This document shows positions 31,647-43,184 of a stretch of DNA of 64,000 bases, in pieces. The position numbers were made by a program, and so were the translations under genes. The notes under the pieces are model-generated. The model was not told where the DNA came from and did no database searches. It worked only from the letters and a program-made list of their open reading frames with translations. Source of the stretch: Azolla caroliniana (taxonomy: Eukaryota; Polypodiophyta); assembly GCA_043228905.1 (NCBI GenBank), contig JBHGNT010000011.1, positions 13,082,001 through 13,146,000 on the forward strand, read 5' to 3'. Positions within the stretch are counted from its first letter, which is position 1; every line of letters starts with the position of its first letter.

Positions 31647-33076
31647 GTTTTGGTATTCCGGAAGCTAGTAAGACTCCGGTACCAAGATGGCTCTAGCATG
31701 GCGGAGCACATGAATGCCTTCCAGGGGCTGATACACCAGGCAACATCATTGGAAGTACCTCTCGCCGATGAGGTACTAGTGCTACTCCTGCTTGGTTCCC
31801 TCCCGGATAGCTGGGAGACGTTGGTTGTCACTTTGGGCAACGCCGGGCCGGAAGGGAAACGGTTATCCCTAGCAAGAGTAAAGTCAAGCTTGCTAGATGA
31901 GGAGGCGCGTTGGAAAGATAAGGATACGAGCTCCGATACCAAAGCGCTCCTTACCGAATAGGAACGTGGAAGACAAAGGAACCGTAGTCCCCAAAACCGG
32001 GAAAAGTTGGGGACACGGTCAAAGTCGAGGGGGAGGCCTACCTGCTTCTATTGCGGCAAGCTGGGACACTTCCAGAAGAACTGTCGGCACTTACGAAAAG
32101 ACAAGGAAACCGACGGTACCGATTCAAAACGGACACCGGACCGGAACGGTAAAGACCGGAGGGGGCCGGACCGGAAGGGAACGACGGCAATTGCGGGAAG
32201 TGAAGAAGAGTTGATGCTCATCACCGAAGAGAGCGAGCTAAACCTTGTCGGCGACGAGATGACCTGGGTGGTCGACTCCTGAGCGTCATTCCACCTTACC
32301 CCGGACCGGAAATGCTTCTCATTCTACTCAGCCGGTGATCACAGTTGTGCCCGGATGGGGAATGAAGGTACATGCCCGAATTGTCGGCATAGGAGACGTG
32401 TGGTTGACAAAACAACCCGGATGCAAGCTGCTGGTGAAGGATGTACGACACGTTCCGGAGGTTCGTCTGAACCTGATATCAGCCAGTCGGCTAGACGATG
32501 AAGGCTACACGGGTAGCATCCAGAACGGTGTTATGAAGTTCAGCAAAGGGAGCCTGATTGTGGCTCGGGCCCGGAAGGTAAACACGTTGTACCTGATGAA
32601 TGCCCGGTTATGTTTAGAAGAAGTGAACGTAGCATCGGACACTGCCGGTGAGCTGTGGCACAAAAGGCTATGTCACATGAGCGAGAAGGGGATGAAGAGG
32701 CTTGTAGATGACAACCTCATTTCAGTGAAGAACGTGCACTTGGAGAAGTGCACTGATTGTCTGGCCGGTAAGCAAAACCGGACCTCCTTCCGAACAAGGC
32801 CACCGATGAGACGTAATGCACCACTGGAGCTGGTGCTGTCAGGAACAGTACTAAGACAGAGAAGGACTTAGTACTAAAAGAAGTATTAGTACTAAGAGAG
32901 GTGAAGAACTCTAAAGAGAAGGAAAGAGTGAGTGAGAGGGAGGGAGAGAGAGATCGAGAGAGAGAGAGAGAGTGATGATAAGAAAAGATATATATTATGT
33001 GAAGAAAATGTATAGTAGCTAGGAGGCTTAAGACTGGCGTTGAACCGATTTGGTTCGAAATAATGCCTTGTGCCTC

Positions 33077-33127
33077 CTTTTATAGTGTTCTAAAGAATAC
33101 TCCTGAAGTTTCTAGAATGTTCCAGAG
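33077..33127 (-). promoter_or_regulatory. Heat-shock-element cluster and TATA in LTR N
   Basis: On the minus strand, GAACATTCTAGAAACTTC is four alternating GAA/TTC units with 2-base spacing. The CTATAAAAGG box follows about 20 bases later. Confidence 0.7.
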
Positions 33128-33196
33128 AAATCTGGAATATACATCAATTTTCTATAATAAAACATAAATGAAAATAATATTTTACGTATTACAATG

Positions 33197-33256
33197 TATA
33201 ATCTAATGGTCAAGAGCTCGACCCATGTAGCATAAGGTCATGGGTTCGAGTCTTGC
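33197..33256 (+). other. tRNA-like module in LTR N (outward-facing)
   Basis: The A-box TAATCTAATGG (33199-33209) and the B-box GGTTCGAGTCT (33243-33253) are spaced 44 bases. The module ends 12 bases before the LTR terminus and has no T-run inside the LTR. Confidence 0.55.
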
Positions 33257-33316
33257 CATATCATGACAGGTGCATACTGATGTGTGTCAAGTGGACACGA
33301 AGTCACATGCAGGATC

Positions 33317-33650
33317 ACAATACTTCGTGACGTTCATAGATGACCACAACCGGAAGTTGTTGAAGACGAAGGATCAGGTGTTATCCGTCTTCAAAGAACT
33401 CCACGCGAGAGTGGAAAGAGAAACCGGCCAGAAGCTGAAGGCGGTTCGAGCAGATAACGGAGGTGAATATCGGGGGCAGTTCGACAATACTTCGTGACGT
33501 TCATAGATGAACACAACCGGAAGTTGTTGAAGATGAAGGATCAGGTGTTATCCGTCTTCAAAGAACTCCACGCGAGAGTGGAAAGAGAAACCGGTCGGAA
33601 GCTGAAGGCGGTTCGAGCAGATAACGGAGGTGAATATCGGGGGCAGTTCG
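33317..33650 (+). repeat. 167-bp tandem duplication in G4 integrase
   Basis: Two head-to-tail copies starting ACAATACTTCG at 33317 and 33484 differ at a few positions. The unit is not a multiple of three, so it breaks the integrase frame. Confidence 0.9.
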
Positions 33651-35969
33651 AGGAGTACTGTCGCTCGAAGGGAATCCGGCTTGAATTTACCGTGCCGAAG
33701 ACGCCGGAACTAAACGGGCTGGCCGAGAGATGAACTAGACCATAATGGAGAGGGTCCAGAGTATGCTGGCGCATGCAAAGTTACCCAAGACGTTTTGGGC
33801 TAAGGCGCTGTCGACAATGACGTATGTGATAAACAGATCACCCTCAGTACCCTTGGACGGAGACACGCCACAGAGAGTCTGGACCAGTAAGGAAGTGTCT
33901 TGCGTATGTGCATGTAGCTAAGGACCGGAGAGAAAAGTTAGATCCAAAGATCCGGCCATGCATATTTCTTGGTTACGATGACGATGAGTTCGGCTATCGA
34001 GTGTGGGACCCGGTCGACAAGAAGTTATTCCGGAGTCGAGATATTATCTTCAAGGAGGACAAGACGCTCACCGACTGGGAGTCGGAGAAGAAGATAATGA
34101 GCTCCAAGTCGACCGATAAGGATTGATTCTACGATGAGCAGAACCAATCGGCAAGAGATCGGTTAGCACTCGAGGAACCAACCGGTTACGGTGAGGATAC
34201 CGAACCGGCAAAAGAAGAAGTAGAGGAGGGTGAAACCGGAACCGGCGAAGACCCTGAATCGGATTCGGATGAAGAGCAAATGGAGGAGCCGGTTACTGAA
34301 GCCCAAAGACGGAGATATCCTCTCAGAGAGAGAAGGGTCCCCCGAAGATTTCCGGATGCAGAGCATGTGCTGCTAACTGATGAGGGGGAGCCAGAAAGCT
34401 TCGAAGAAGCGAAGGTTGACACTCACAACCGAAAATGGTTAAGTGCCATGCAGGATGAGATGGATTCCCTGCATGAGAACCATACGTACGAATTGCTTGA
34501 GTTGCTGAAAGGAAAGCGGGCACTCCAAAACAATTGGGTGTACAAGTTGAAACCAGGAGATGCCGGCAACCCCCCGAGATACAAAGCCATGATCGTGGTG
34601 AAGGGGTTCCAGCAGAAGAAGGGCATGGACTTCGACGAGATATTTGCCCCGGTAGTAAAGATGACCTCCATCCGGACGGTGCTGAGTATAGCGCCAAGCA
34701 TGGACCTCGAGGTAGAGCAACTAGACGTGAAGACGACATTCCTTCACGGCGACCTCGAAGAGGAGATCTACATGCAGCAACCGGAAGGATTCGTGGAGAA
34801 AGGGAAGGAGCACCTGGTATGCCGGTTGAAGAAGAGCCTATACGGACTGAAGCAGGCTCCCCAACAATGGTACCAGAAGTTCGACTCCTTCATGACCGAT
34901 CAAGGGTACCACAAGACGCAGGCCGATCACTATGTGTTTGTGAAGAAGTTCGAAGGAGGCAACTTCCTGATACTCCTTCTGTACGTGGATGACATGTTGA
35001 TCGTTGGACGGGACCAAGTCAAAATACGGATGCTGAAGAAGGCTCTCAACCGGACCTTCTCAATGAAAGACTTGGGTCCGGCAAGACAGATGCTGGGGAT
35101 GCACATCATTCGGGACCGGTCAAAGAAGCAATTATGGCTGTCACAGGAGAAGTACGTGACAAAGGTGCTTCACCGGTTCAACATGTCAGATGCGAAACCG
35201 GTCGGATCAACACTTCCGGCAAATTGCAAGCTATCCGGCAAGCAAAGCCCGAAGACGAAAGCAGAGAAGGCGGATATGATGAAGATCCCATATGCCTCTG
35301 CCGTCGGGAGCTTGATGTACGCAATGGTGTGTACCCGACCGGATATAGGATATGTAGTCAGAGTGGTGAGTAGGTTTATGAGCAATCCCGGAAAGGACCA
35401 CTGGGATGCGGTCAAATGGATACTCAGGTACTTGAAGGGGACTTCGAATATGTGTCTCCGATTTGACTCCGGTAAACCTCAACTTGACGGTTTTACTGAT
35501 TCGGACATGTCGGCTGATGTGGATACCAGCCGGTCTACATCCGGGTATGTAATGACATATGCAGGGGGAGCTATTTCGTGGCAGTCGAGGCTGCAGAAGA
35601 TGGTTGCATTGTCAACCACGGAGGTGGAGTACATGGCGGCTGTGGAAGCCGGCAAGGAAATATTATGGATGAAGGACTTCATCGGAGAGCTCAGTATCCG
35701 GCAAGATGAATACCGGCTCTATTGCGACAGTCAAAGTGCCATCTACCTTGCTAAGAATGCGGCCTATCATTCCCGGACGAAGCATATCTAGCGAAGGTAT
35801 CACTGGATCCGGGAAAGAGTAGATGACCAGGAGTTCGCGCTGACGAAGATCCACACGGCCGAGAACGGGTCAGATATGCTGACCAAAGTACTGATATCCG
35901 ACAAGCTGGATGCATGCTGAAAGCGGATCGGACTAGTAAGACATCCCATGCCGGAGTGAAGGGGGAATT

Positions 35970-36424
35970 TGTTAGGAAACAGGTCCCTCTGGATGGGAGG
36001 CCTCGACCGAAACCGGATGTGGTGAACCTTGCTACGGAAGACCCGGTGAGAACCGGATGATGGCAACTCGGCTACGGAAGACCTGGTGAGAACTGGATGA
36101 CGAGTACCCGGCTACGGAGAGCCGGATAGTGCAGACCCGGTGAGAACCGGATGAGGAGTACCCGGCTACGGAGAGCTGGATGGCGCAGACCCGGTGAGAA
36201 TCGGATGACGAGTACCCAGCAAGCGCCGGATGATGCAGGCCCAGTGAGGAGTGCTCACCGGATGAAGGGACATATTCGTAAATATGTTTCCTGAGAGGCC
36301 ATCGGGGCTATATTTGAAAATAGCCGAAAAGTCATATTAGTATAAATATGACTTAGGGCAAACTTAGAAAGCAGTGTGTTGTTGTCATTCTTGTTGATGC
36401 AAGACTAGAGATCGCGTAATAGTG

Positions 36425-36491
<67 letters not shown>

Positions 36492-36771
36492 GTTGTTGCC
36501 TCTGTTGTAACTGCCGCCTGTGGCGAAGATCGTGAGCACGAGGTTGTTGCCTCTGTGAGCTCACTACAGTAATCATTGTGATATAGTGATAGTTTGGAGT
36601 CTGTGGACTCCCGTGGTTTTTCCCTCTCTGGGTTTTCCACGTTAAACATCCTGTGTACTCTTCTCTCCTTTGTGTCGTGCTTTCATTTCCCGTTTTCTGT
36701 GTATGATTCTAAGCTCGGTTGTGGCCGAGTGTTGCGCATAGGGAGCGTGCAGTTCCTGTCAGTAATATACA
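35970..36771 (+). repeat. G4 3' LTR
   Basis: The U3 minisatellite has more units than the 5' LTR and the (GA)n run is about 56 bases (36429-36485). The promoter inverted repeats are at 36268-36352. Confidence 0.88.
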
Positions 36772-37430
36772 TATTCTTGAGTATTCTATTGTTGCCTAAA
36801 ATCTATCTTTTGTTTCTCTCCTCTCTCTCTCTCTCTCATACGCACAGAGTCACAATAGATATCTCTAGTCTATTCTGCTGCACAAGAATCACCATAGATT
36901 CTTTACATGGTATCAGAGCGTTTTGGTAGCTTGATCTCGCCCATCCGCGTGTGTTGAGCTCTACGCTGACGTTCAAGAAGAATCGACACATCGCTATTGT
37001 AAAAGAATACGTTGTGCGGAAGCGTGTGCGTAAACATAGAGTACATAGTTCGGAGGAATAAGACAATTCGGTAAAACACAGAAAACGCAGAGATGGAGAT
37101 GGAGATGGAGAGAGAGACAGCAGACAACAGGAGAACTTAGATTCAAAATAATGTCTCTCTGTTCTATACATACTTCGTGCTCAGTGAGCATCTTATATAC
37201 AAGCCTTGACAATCGGGCCGACACAAGTACTGACAGTACTTGACACTCATAAATGAGCCGTTACACTCACTCCCAAAATTATTCCTTTCGAGGAATAGCT
37301 TTCTAACGGCCTCGCGGTTTACGCACCGCTATGACCTATTGTGCGCATGGTTCTACGCACCCAGTTTACGCACTGGGTTACGCACCCGATTAGGCACCGA
37401 ATGTTGAGCTTGTCTCTCAACACTCCCCCT

Positions 37431-37984
37431 GAAGCTCAACTTGAGGTTCCGTTCGCTCTTCCGGATCTACGCTCTGGTTCCTTCTGGCTTCACGCTCTTC
37501 GACTCGTTTGATTCCGTGCGCCTCGACCCTTCCGATCGGCTTGTCTGTTCACACGGCCCTTCTCAATTTTCTTGCTATTGCGGTGTTGGCGCCTCTTTTG
37601 TTGCCCTTTTTCCCGCATGGCTTTCAGTTGATTCGGTGTATCCGAATCGAACATACCGATTGAATCAAACACTTCCGATTCAATTCCGCCCTCATTTGAA
37701 TTGGCTGTCTCCAATTCTTCTCTTGTCTTTAGGCCTTTGACTACATCAGACCACGTCTTGGTCTTAGCCTTTACGTCCTTCTTGGCTGTATCTCCCCCTA
37801 ATTCGTCTATCCTCGGCTCCTTCTTATGCTTACGGCCCTTGGTCTTGCTTCCGTCTTCGGCTTCTTCGGCCGGTTCAAAGTCAGATTCTCCATCCGACTC
37901 CGCATCTCGGTCACTTTTGTCATGATGCTTACCTCCGCTCCTTTCACGTTCTTGTTCCTGTTTGTCTTCCTTTCTCCCCCTCAA
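37431..37984 (-). pseudogene. C charged C-terminal coding tail
   Basis: The minus strand is open from LRGRKEDK at 37984 for 164 codons. An acidic stretch (DRDAESDGESDFEPAEEAED) is followed by ELETANSNEG, MFDSDTPNQ and a basic end (KGRVNRQADRKGRGARNQ). It aligns with the A1 tail in order and composition although nucleotide sequence has diverged. That argues for past selection on the protein. No known domain is recognised. Confidence 0.7.
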
Positions 37985-40900
37985 GTTTGGCGTGTTTCGG
38001 AGGTACGGATCACTTCGATCCCGAGGAAGTAATGAAGGTCTCTAAGATCGTTCATTTCAAACGATGCCGCAAGCTGAGACTTCACGTGGCGGATTTCGTG
38101 ACGGTCGGCACCGGCGATGACTAAATCATCAACGTACAAGAGCAGGCTGACCGGTCCATATTGTCCTTGCTGAACAAATAGAGAAGAGTCTGATTTCGAT
38201 GGCGCAAACCCCATCCTACGCAACTGTTGTGTAATCTTTGCATTCCAAGCTCGCGGGGCTTGCTTTAGTCCATACAAGGATTTCTTCAATCGGCAAACTA
38301 CCAAGGTGTTTTGTTCGAATAGAAATCCAGGGGGCTGTACCATGTACACTTGTTCCTCAAGATCACCTTGTAGGAACGCATTCCTTACTTCCATCTGATG
38401 TAAGTGCCACCCCTTTGTCGTTGCTACCGCAAGCAAAACACGGATGATCGTCATCATTGCGATAGGTGCGAAGGTCTCGTCATAGTCCACGCTGTGCTTC
38501 TGCATGTAGCCTTTCGCTACTAAACGGGCCTTGTAGCGATTGATGGAGCCGTCTGTGTTGTGTTTCACTTTATACACCCATCGGCAGCCGATCGGCTTCA
38601 TACCCTTTGGTGTGTCAATCAGGTCCCATGTCTCATTCTGCGTTAAGGCGCGCATCTCTTTCTCCATTGCGGCAGGCCAATTTGCGTCCTTCATTGCTTC
38701 TGCGTAGCTCTCCGGCTCACGCACTTCCAGCACTCGCGTCATGTACGTGTAATGGTGCACCATGTACTCATTTTACCTGTATCTCTTTATGGGGTTCTTG
38801 CGGTGGGTAGATCGGCGTAATTTGTGATTACCGAATTTCACGACCTTTTCGGCTACCGTCGACCTCTTTCGTGGAGGTTCCTTTTTAGTTTGCCCGTAGT
38901 CAGACTCACTCCGATCTGACTCGGCGTTGCCGAAGTCGTATTCCAGCATTTTCTTCTTGCCTTTTTCCTTGCGTGTAAGCCGTCTCCTCGGCTTCCTGCG
39001 AGTGGAATGCACGACCGAGTCTCCACTACTCGCCGTCTCATCATCTGGTTGGCCATCTCAGCCCAACCCCTCATTCGGCCTGCTTAGCCGAAATGAGATC
39101 GGACTCTCTCTCAGAGCTCCGACGTCCTCATCATGCAGAGGCATTTCAGCCTCGTTGATATCTTCTTCAGAAATCGGAATGGAGTCATGAGGTTCTGGAG
39201 GAGAAGGCAGGTACCACGAAGCAGACTCATCAAACAAAACGTCGCGGCTTACGCGTACTTCCTTTATTCGAGGGTTATAACACTTATACCTTTTTTGCTC
39301 ATCTGAATAGCTGACCAAGATACATTTCTCAGCTTTAGCATCTAGTTTCCTCCTTTTCTCCTTCGGCACATGCACATACGCGATGCTGCCGAAGATCCTC
39401 AAGTGTGCCAAGTTCGGCTTCTTCCCGAAATATGTTACCGTACGAGATGTATGGGTGATTGATAAGTGAGGGTGAAAAATGTAATGTATGTGTAATGTTA
39501 TACAATTGTGAGTGTGAATGTAAGTGTGAGTGTGGTGGATAAAAAGAGGTGTGAATGAGTGACTAGGTGTGAATGGCCCAAGGGGACTTGCACCCTTGTG
39601 TATCTACCCTTTTGTAACTATTTAACCCCTTATGGGGAATGAATGAATACAATAATCAATTTCTCTCTCAATCTCTCTCTTATCCTCTCTCTCTTCCCTC
39701 CCCTTAACGTTGAACCCCCTTGGGAGGGGGTTGGAGCCATTCTAGGCACCACCCCCCACGTCGCAATGCTTTTCAATGATTCTCAACCTCTTCATGATCT
39801 CTCTCACCATCATACTCTCCATCGTCATCACACCCACCATGTCTATCTTTATCATCAATCGTCATGATTATCATAAATGTTAACCCTAACCCTAAAACAT
39901 ACAACAAAATACAGCTCATGTGGCGACACTCCTCCATTAGCAGAAGTCCGATTCTGCAAGTAGACAACCGTCTTCATGGCTTCAGCCCAATAGAATTTCA
40001 GCATATGCTTCTCTTCAAGCATTGCCCTGGCCACTTCTTCAATTGTTCGATTCTTCCGCTCGGCTATGTCGTTCTGCTTCGGCGTATATCTACATGAGAA
40101 TTCGCGTCGAATTCCCTCCTTCTATAGATAACTTGTGAACTGGTCGGAGAAGTACTCCTTCCCGCCATCAGATTGCATGCATTTGATCTTACACCCTATT
40201 TCCCTTTCCGCAAGGCTCTTCACCTTCAGGAAACATGCGAAGACTTTGCTCTTCTTCGCGATTGTGCATACCCACGTGTGCCGAGTGAAGTCGTCGATGA
40301 AGGTTACAAAATAACGGCTTCCACCGAGATTCACGTTCTGTGCCGGACCCCACACATCCAAATGGATCAAATCCAGCGGACTTGGACTACGATTACGCTA
40401 ACTGGGGAATGGAAGTCGGTGCTGTTTTCCCATCTGATAGGCTTCGCAGACTTGGGCATTACGGCCCTGAAATTTCGGCAATCCGAATACGATGTTCCTC
40501 GTCTGCATTTCACAAAGCCATGGGAAATTTACGTGGCCGAACCGCTTGTGCCACAGGTCGATGTCCGATTTGACCTTTTGTCCTTTCGTGTACAACACGG
40601 TTCTGGCTTGATTAGTGTCAAGGATAAACATCCACCCTTCACGGCGCCCTTGCGGGATTACTTTGCCTTCCTCTTCTATGAAGCATCCGAGATGCGTGAA
40701 TCGAACCTGCATTCCCTGGTCGACGATCTGACCGAACGACACTAGGTTCTTCATTATTTTCGGGATGTGCAACATGTTCATTAGCTTCCCTTTCTGCCCG
40801 ATGTGGCTGAGAAGACCGGTTTCGACCACTCCTCATGATTCCAGCTTCTCCAGGTACGAGAACCATTCCTTGTGACTTGTCATATGATTTGACGCCCGAT

Positions 40901-41917
40901 ATCAACATACAACACCTTGCTTGATTTCGAGGTGTTCACGGCCATTGGCTTGGCCTTATGCTTCATTACAAAGGCTGAGTCCGATTTGTTTCCGGCTCGT
41001 TCAAAGCCTTCTGCGTAGTGCGATCTCTGACGCCTCTTTGCGTCTCTTCGGCTCGATCCGGCTTTATCCGAATCAGCTCGCTTTTTCCAGCACTCGCTTT
41101 CCTTGTGGCCTTTCTTGCCACAATACTAGCAATCCGACACGGTCTTCTCTTGCCGTCTTTCGGTGCCGCCATGACTCCCCCTGCTTGCGGAGGGTTCAGA
41201 ATTGCTTTCGGCATCTCGATTATGCCGTACATTCTGCTCTTCTTGGCCGCCTCCATTGCGCGCCGATCCGCCTCGTCCACCACGACCATGGGGCCTATCA
41301 TCCTCCATGTAAAACATCTTGTTGTCGGCATGCGTGCTTGTCGACACACCCGTGTGGTTCTCTATAAGGAGCATCGACTGTAAGTCGAAAAACGACGACG
41401 TATTCTCCTGTGTACACATAGCAGTTCGGAACGCTCCGAACCTCGACGCTAGTCCCCCGAGACAGATTTGCACCATCTTGCCTTCCTTGACGTTCACATC
41501 GATAGAGGCTAAGGAGTCGCATATCTCTTTGATCTTCGAGGTGTAATCAGCCACTGACAAGTCGCATTGTCGCAAGTTGCTCAGTTCCTGTCGGAGTTGA
41601 AGCTTCCTGGCTGTGGTGCTTGCGGCGAAGATCTTCTTTAGATTTCCCCAAACATCCTTTGGCGTTTTCGCATCCCGAATATAGCTAAGGAGTTGTTCGC
41701 CCACACAAGATGCGAAGCAATATAGTACTCTGCTCACCGACTGTTCCCACGTCGGGAAATCTCTGTGTGTCGATTTGGGTGCTATGTCATTTGCTCCGTT
41801 GACGTAGCTCCAGTGACCGTGTCTGAGTAGGTACTAGTGCAACTTATAGGACCAAGACACGTAGTTGTTTCTGTCGAGCTTCTCGGTAGGAAGCGAGCTA
41901 GCCATGCCTCTATCCAT
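37982..41917 (-). pseudogene. gag-pol: C gag-pol pseudogene (copia), split by R
   Basis: Gag starts at ATG 41917 (MDRGMASSLPTEKLDRNN) with a stop at 41834. The knuckle YCGKKGHKESECWKKR is at about 41135-41080. The protease region is decayed, with the DSG part unreadable before ASNHMTSHKEWF. Pre-integrase has LWHKRFGHVNF and integrase has [14 protein letters not shown] and [15 protein letters not shown] splits the frame at the HELYF position. RT resumes with [34 protein letters not shown] and LLLYVDDLVIAGAD. After GIEVIRTSE the sequence jumps to the pol end (NLRGRK), so RNase H is lost. It could not reverse-transcribe itself. Confidence 0.88.
39433..39906 (+). mobile_element. R: solo LTR (474 bp) in C integrase, target duplication AAATA
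   Basis: The ends are TGTTACCGTACG and AACATACAACA, with AAATA at 39428-39432 and 39907-39911; removing it restores the copia reading. It contains CCCTAACCCTAAAACA near its 3' end, a pyrimidine-rich stretch and GAATGAATACAATAA, which looks like a transcript 3'-end region on the plus strand. Its family is not otherwise present in the window. Confidence 0.85.
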
Positions 41918-42003
41918 TTTGTTTTTCCTGTTCTTCTTGGTTAGTTTTCTTTTCAAGCTATGTCGGCTGTAGAGGTTCACAACCCTCGTGCTCTCATTTG
42001 GTT

Positions 42004-42405
42004 TGTAAAAGAATACGTGTGGAAGCAATAGAAAACTGAACATAGAAAATACGCAGGTTTAATGGAGAGCTTAGGATATACACAGAGTACGCGGGAGAGA
42101 TAGAGAGAGAACACACAGAAACTCAATTCAAAATAATACTCAATCTGTACATACATCGTGCTCAGTGAGTACCTTTTATACAAGCCTTGATAATAGGGTT
42201 GACACAAGTACTAACAGTACTTGACCGCTCATAAATGAGCCTATGACACTAACTCCCAAAATTATTCCTTACGAGGAATATCTTCCCAACGGCCTTGTGG
42301 TTTACGCACCGATACGACCATGTTATGCGTACTCATTTACGCACCTAGTCTACGCATTGGTTTTCGCATTGTATTACGCACGAATGTTGAGCTTGTCTCT
42401 CAACA
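42004..42405 (-). repeat. C 5' LTR
   Basis: 402 bp on the plus strand from TGTAAAAGAATACG to CTCTCAACA. The adjacent interior reads GCTCTCATTTGGTT on the plus strand instead of the usual GCTCTGATACCA, so the PBS has changed. Confidence 0.85.
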
Positions 42406-42530
42406 TGGTTCTTCGAGGAAGGTCAAGAGTAAATCCTTGACATCGTTACGTAGGCGATAACAAAATTTCTCCATTAATGCTTGGTCATCCTAGGGGATAT
42501 CAGAGAGGAGTAGACGGAAATTTGCAGCGT

Positions 42531-43184
42531 TGTCGCGTTACTACGCGCGTGGGTGGAGAAACGAGGCGGGACCATTGGGGTCTTGAACCAAAGAGTAGGT
42601 GATAGAAGGGGAAAGAGAAAGAGAGAGACGCTCGATTACGTATGAGCAAAGAAACACAGGGACATGGCCCTGTCAACGCAGAAGACACGAATGGACACAG
42701 AGACAGAGAGACACGAATGTTTGTATATTAATGAATGACAAATAAACAACAGAGCACGTGAGCGGTTACAACCGAACAGGCCGGCGAACAGATATCGATG
42801 CCTGCTCGTCTGAGCACGAAAGGGGATAGGATGGAGGTGCTGCTGGAAGCACACGGGCGTTCCTCGAAGCAGCGCAAGCCTCCCGAAAACCTGCAGAGAA
42901 GAGCGATGGAGAACGAACAGAGGAGAAGCGTTCGGTTTCGGTCCGACAACACTTCGTCGTCCTCAATAAAATTCCTCTCCTTTCTCCCCGCGTCTCCCTC
43001 TCTTTTATAGCTTCAAGAAGGGAGCCGTTTCCCTCATTAACTTCCTACCTACCGAATCTAACTACCTAGGATATACCTTTGTACCTAATTCTCTATTATA
43101 TACATTAAAGGGCGCACACGTGTGAAGAGCCGGTTCACGCGCGCTATGCACCGATTACGCTAAGGGACGGTTTTCTTCACGACA
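42531..43184 (-). repeat. D 3' LTR
   Basis: On the minus strand it begins TGTCGTGAAGAAAACC and has GCTATAAAAGAGAGG as TATA region at about 43010. It is nearly the same as 53720-54373. Confidence 0.9.

Larger units (their letters stand above)
32837..33268 (-). mobile_element. N: chromovirus-type solo LTR in G4 integrase, target duplication GGTGC
   Basis: The ends are TGTCAGGAAC and ATCATGACA, 432 bp, with GGTGC at 32832-32836 and 33269-33273. The sense strand is minus: TATAAAAGG at 33086-33077, heat-shock elements upstream (33127-33105), and a tRNA-like module near the U3 end. It matches the J LTR at 60187-60597. Confidence 0.92.
30700..35959 (+). pseudogene. gag-pol: G4 gag-pol pseudogene (copia)
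   Basis: Gag starts at ATG 30700 (MDELLGGMFKLTGSNYSVWK) and has a stop near 30807. It is split by the solo LTR 31002-31646. The knuckle CFYCGKLGHFQKNC is at about 32041. Protease has VVDS then TGA in place of the Gly codon of DSGAS at 32280, so it is dead. Pre-integrase has LWHKRLCHMSEKGMKRL and CTDCLAGKQ. Solo LTR N splits integrase. A 167-base tandem duplication (33317-33483 and 33484-33650) within the integrase core shifts the frame. RT-RNase H from 34280 is open for 503 codons (QLDVKTTFLHGDLEEEIYMQ, YVDDMLIVGRD at about 34980, TSGYVMTYAGGAISWQSRLQ). Confidence 0.9.
29942..36771 (+). mobile_element. G4: full-length copia (group 2) with two nested solo LTRs
   Basis: The 5' LTR is 29942-30669 and the 3' LTR 35970-36771 (TGTTAGGAAA...CCTGTCA). 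A PBS-like TGGTATTAGAGCG lies at 30673 and a polypurine tract GAAGGGGGAATT ends at 35969. The LTR length difference (728 versus 802) lies mainly in the U3 minisatellite and the (GA)n run. Nested in it are solo LTRs 31002-31646 and 32837-33268. Gag to RNase H is recognisable but broken. Confidence 0.9.
29911..36997 (+). mobile_element. Q: TRIM-like short-LTR element, split by copia G4
   Basis: TGTAATTAAGTCG (29911-29941) plus 36772-36907 would form a single LTR of about 162 bp ending CTTTACA. It is followed immediately by the PBS TGGTATCAGAGC at 36908 and about 80 bases of interior. G4 lies in between, with flanks ACAAT and GTAAT (transitions from one 5-mer). No second LTR or coding region is seen. 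TCGCT occurs both at 29906-29910 and just after ...GACACA at 36991-36995, which might be Q's own target duplication. Confidence 0.5.
36998..42405 (-). mobile_element. C: antisense copia (group 1) with nested solo LTR R
   Basis: The 3' LTR on the left (36998-37421, ending CTCTCAACA) and the 5' LTR on the right (42004-42405) are moderately diverged. The polypurine complement CTCCCCCTGAAG follows the left LTR. The outer flanks GCTAT and TGGTT do not match, so one side may be rearranged or the LTRs may come from two related copies. Gag to RT are recognisable; the end of RT and most of RNase H are deleted. Confidence 0.85.

Noticed and set aside
39433-39906. Interstitial telomere or host promoter in C
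   Set aside because: Bounded by TG...CA and a perfect AAATA duplication, so a solo LTR.
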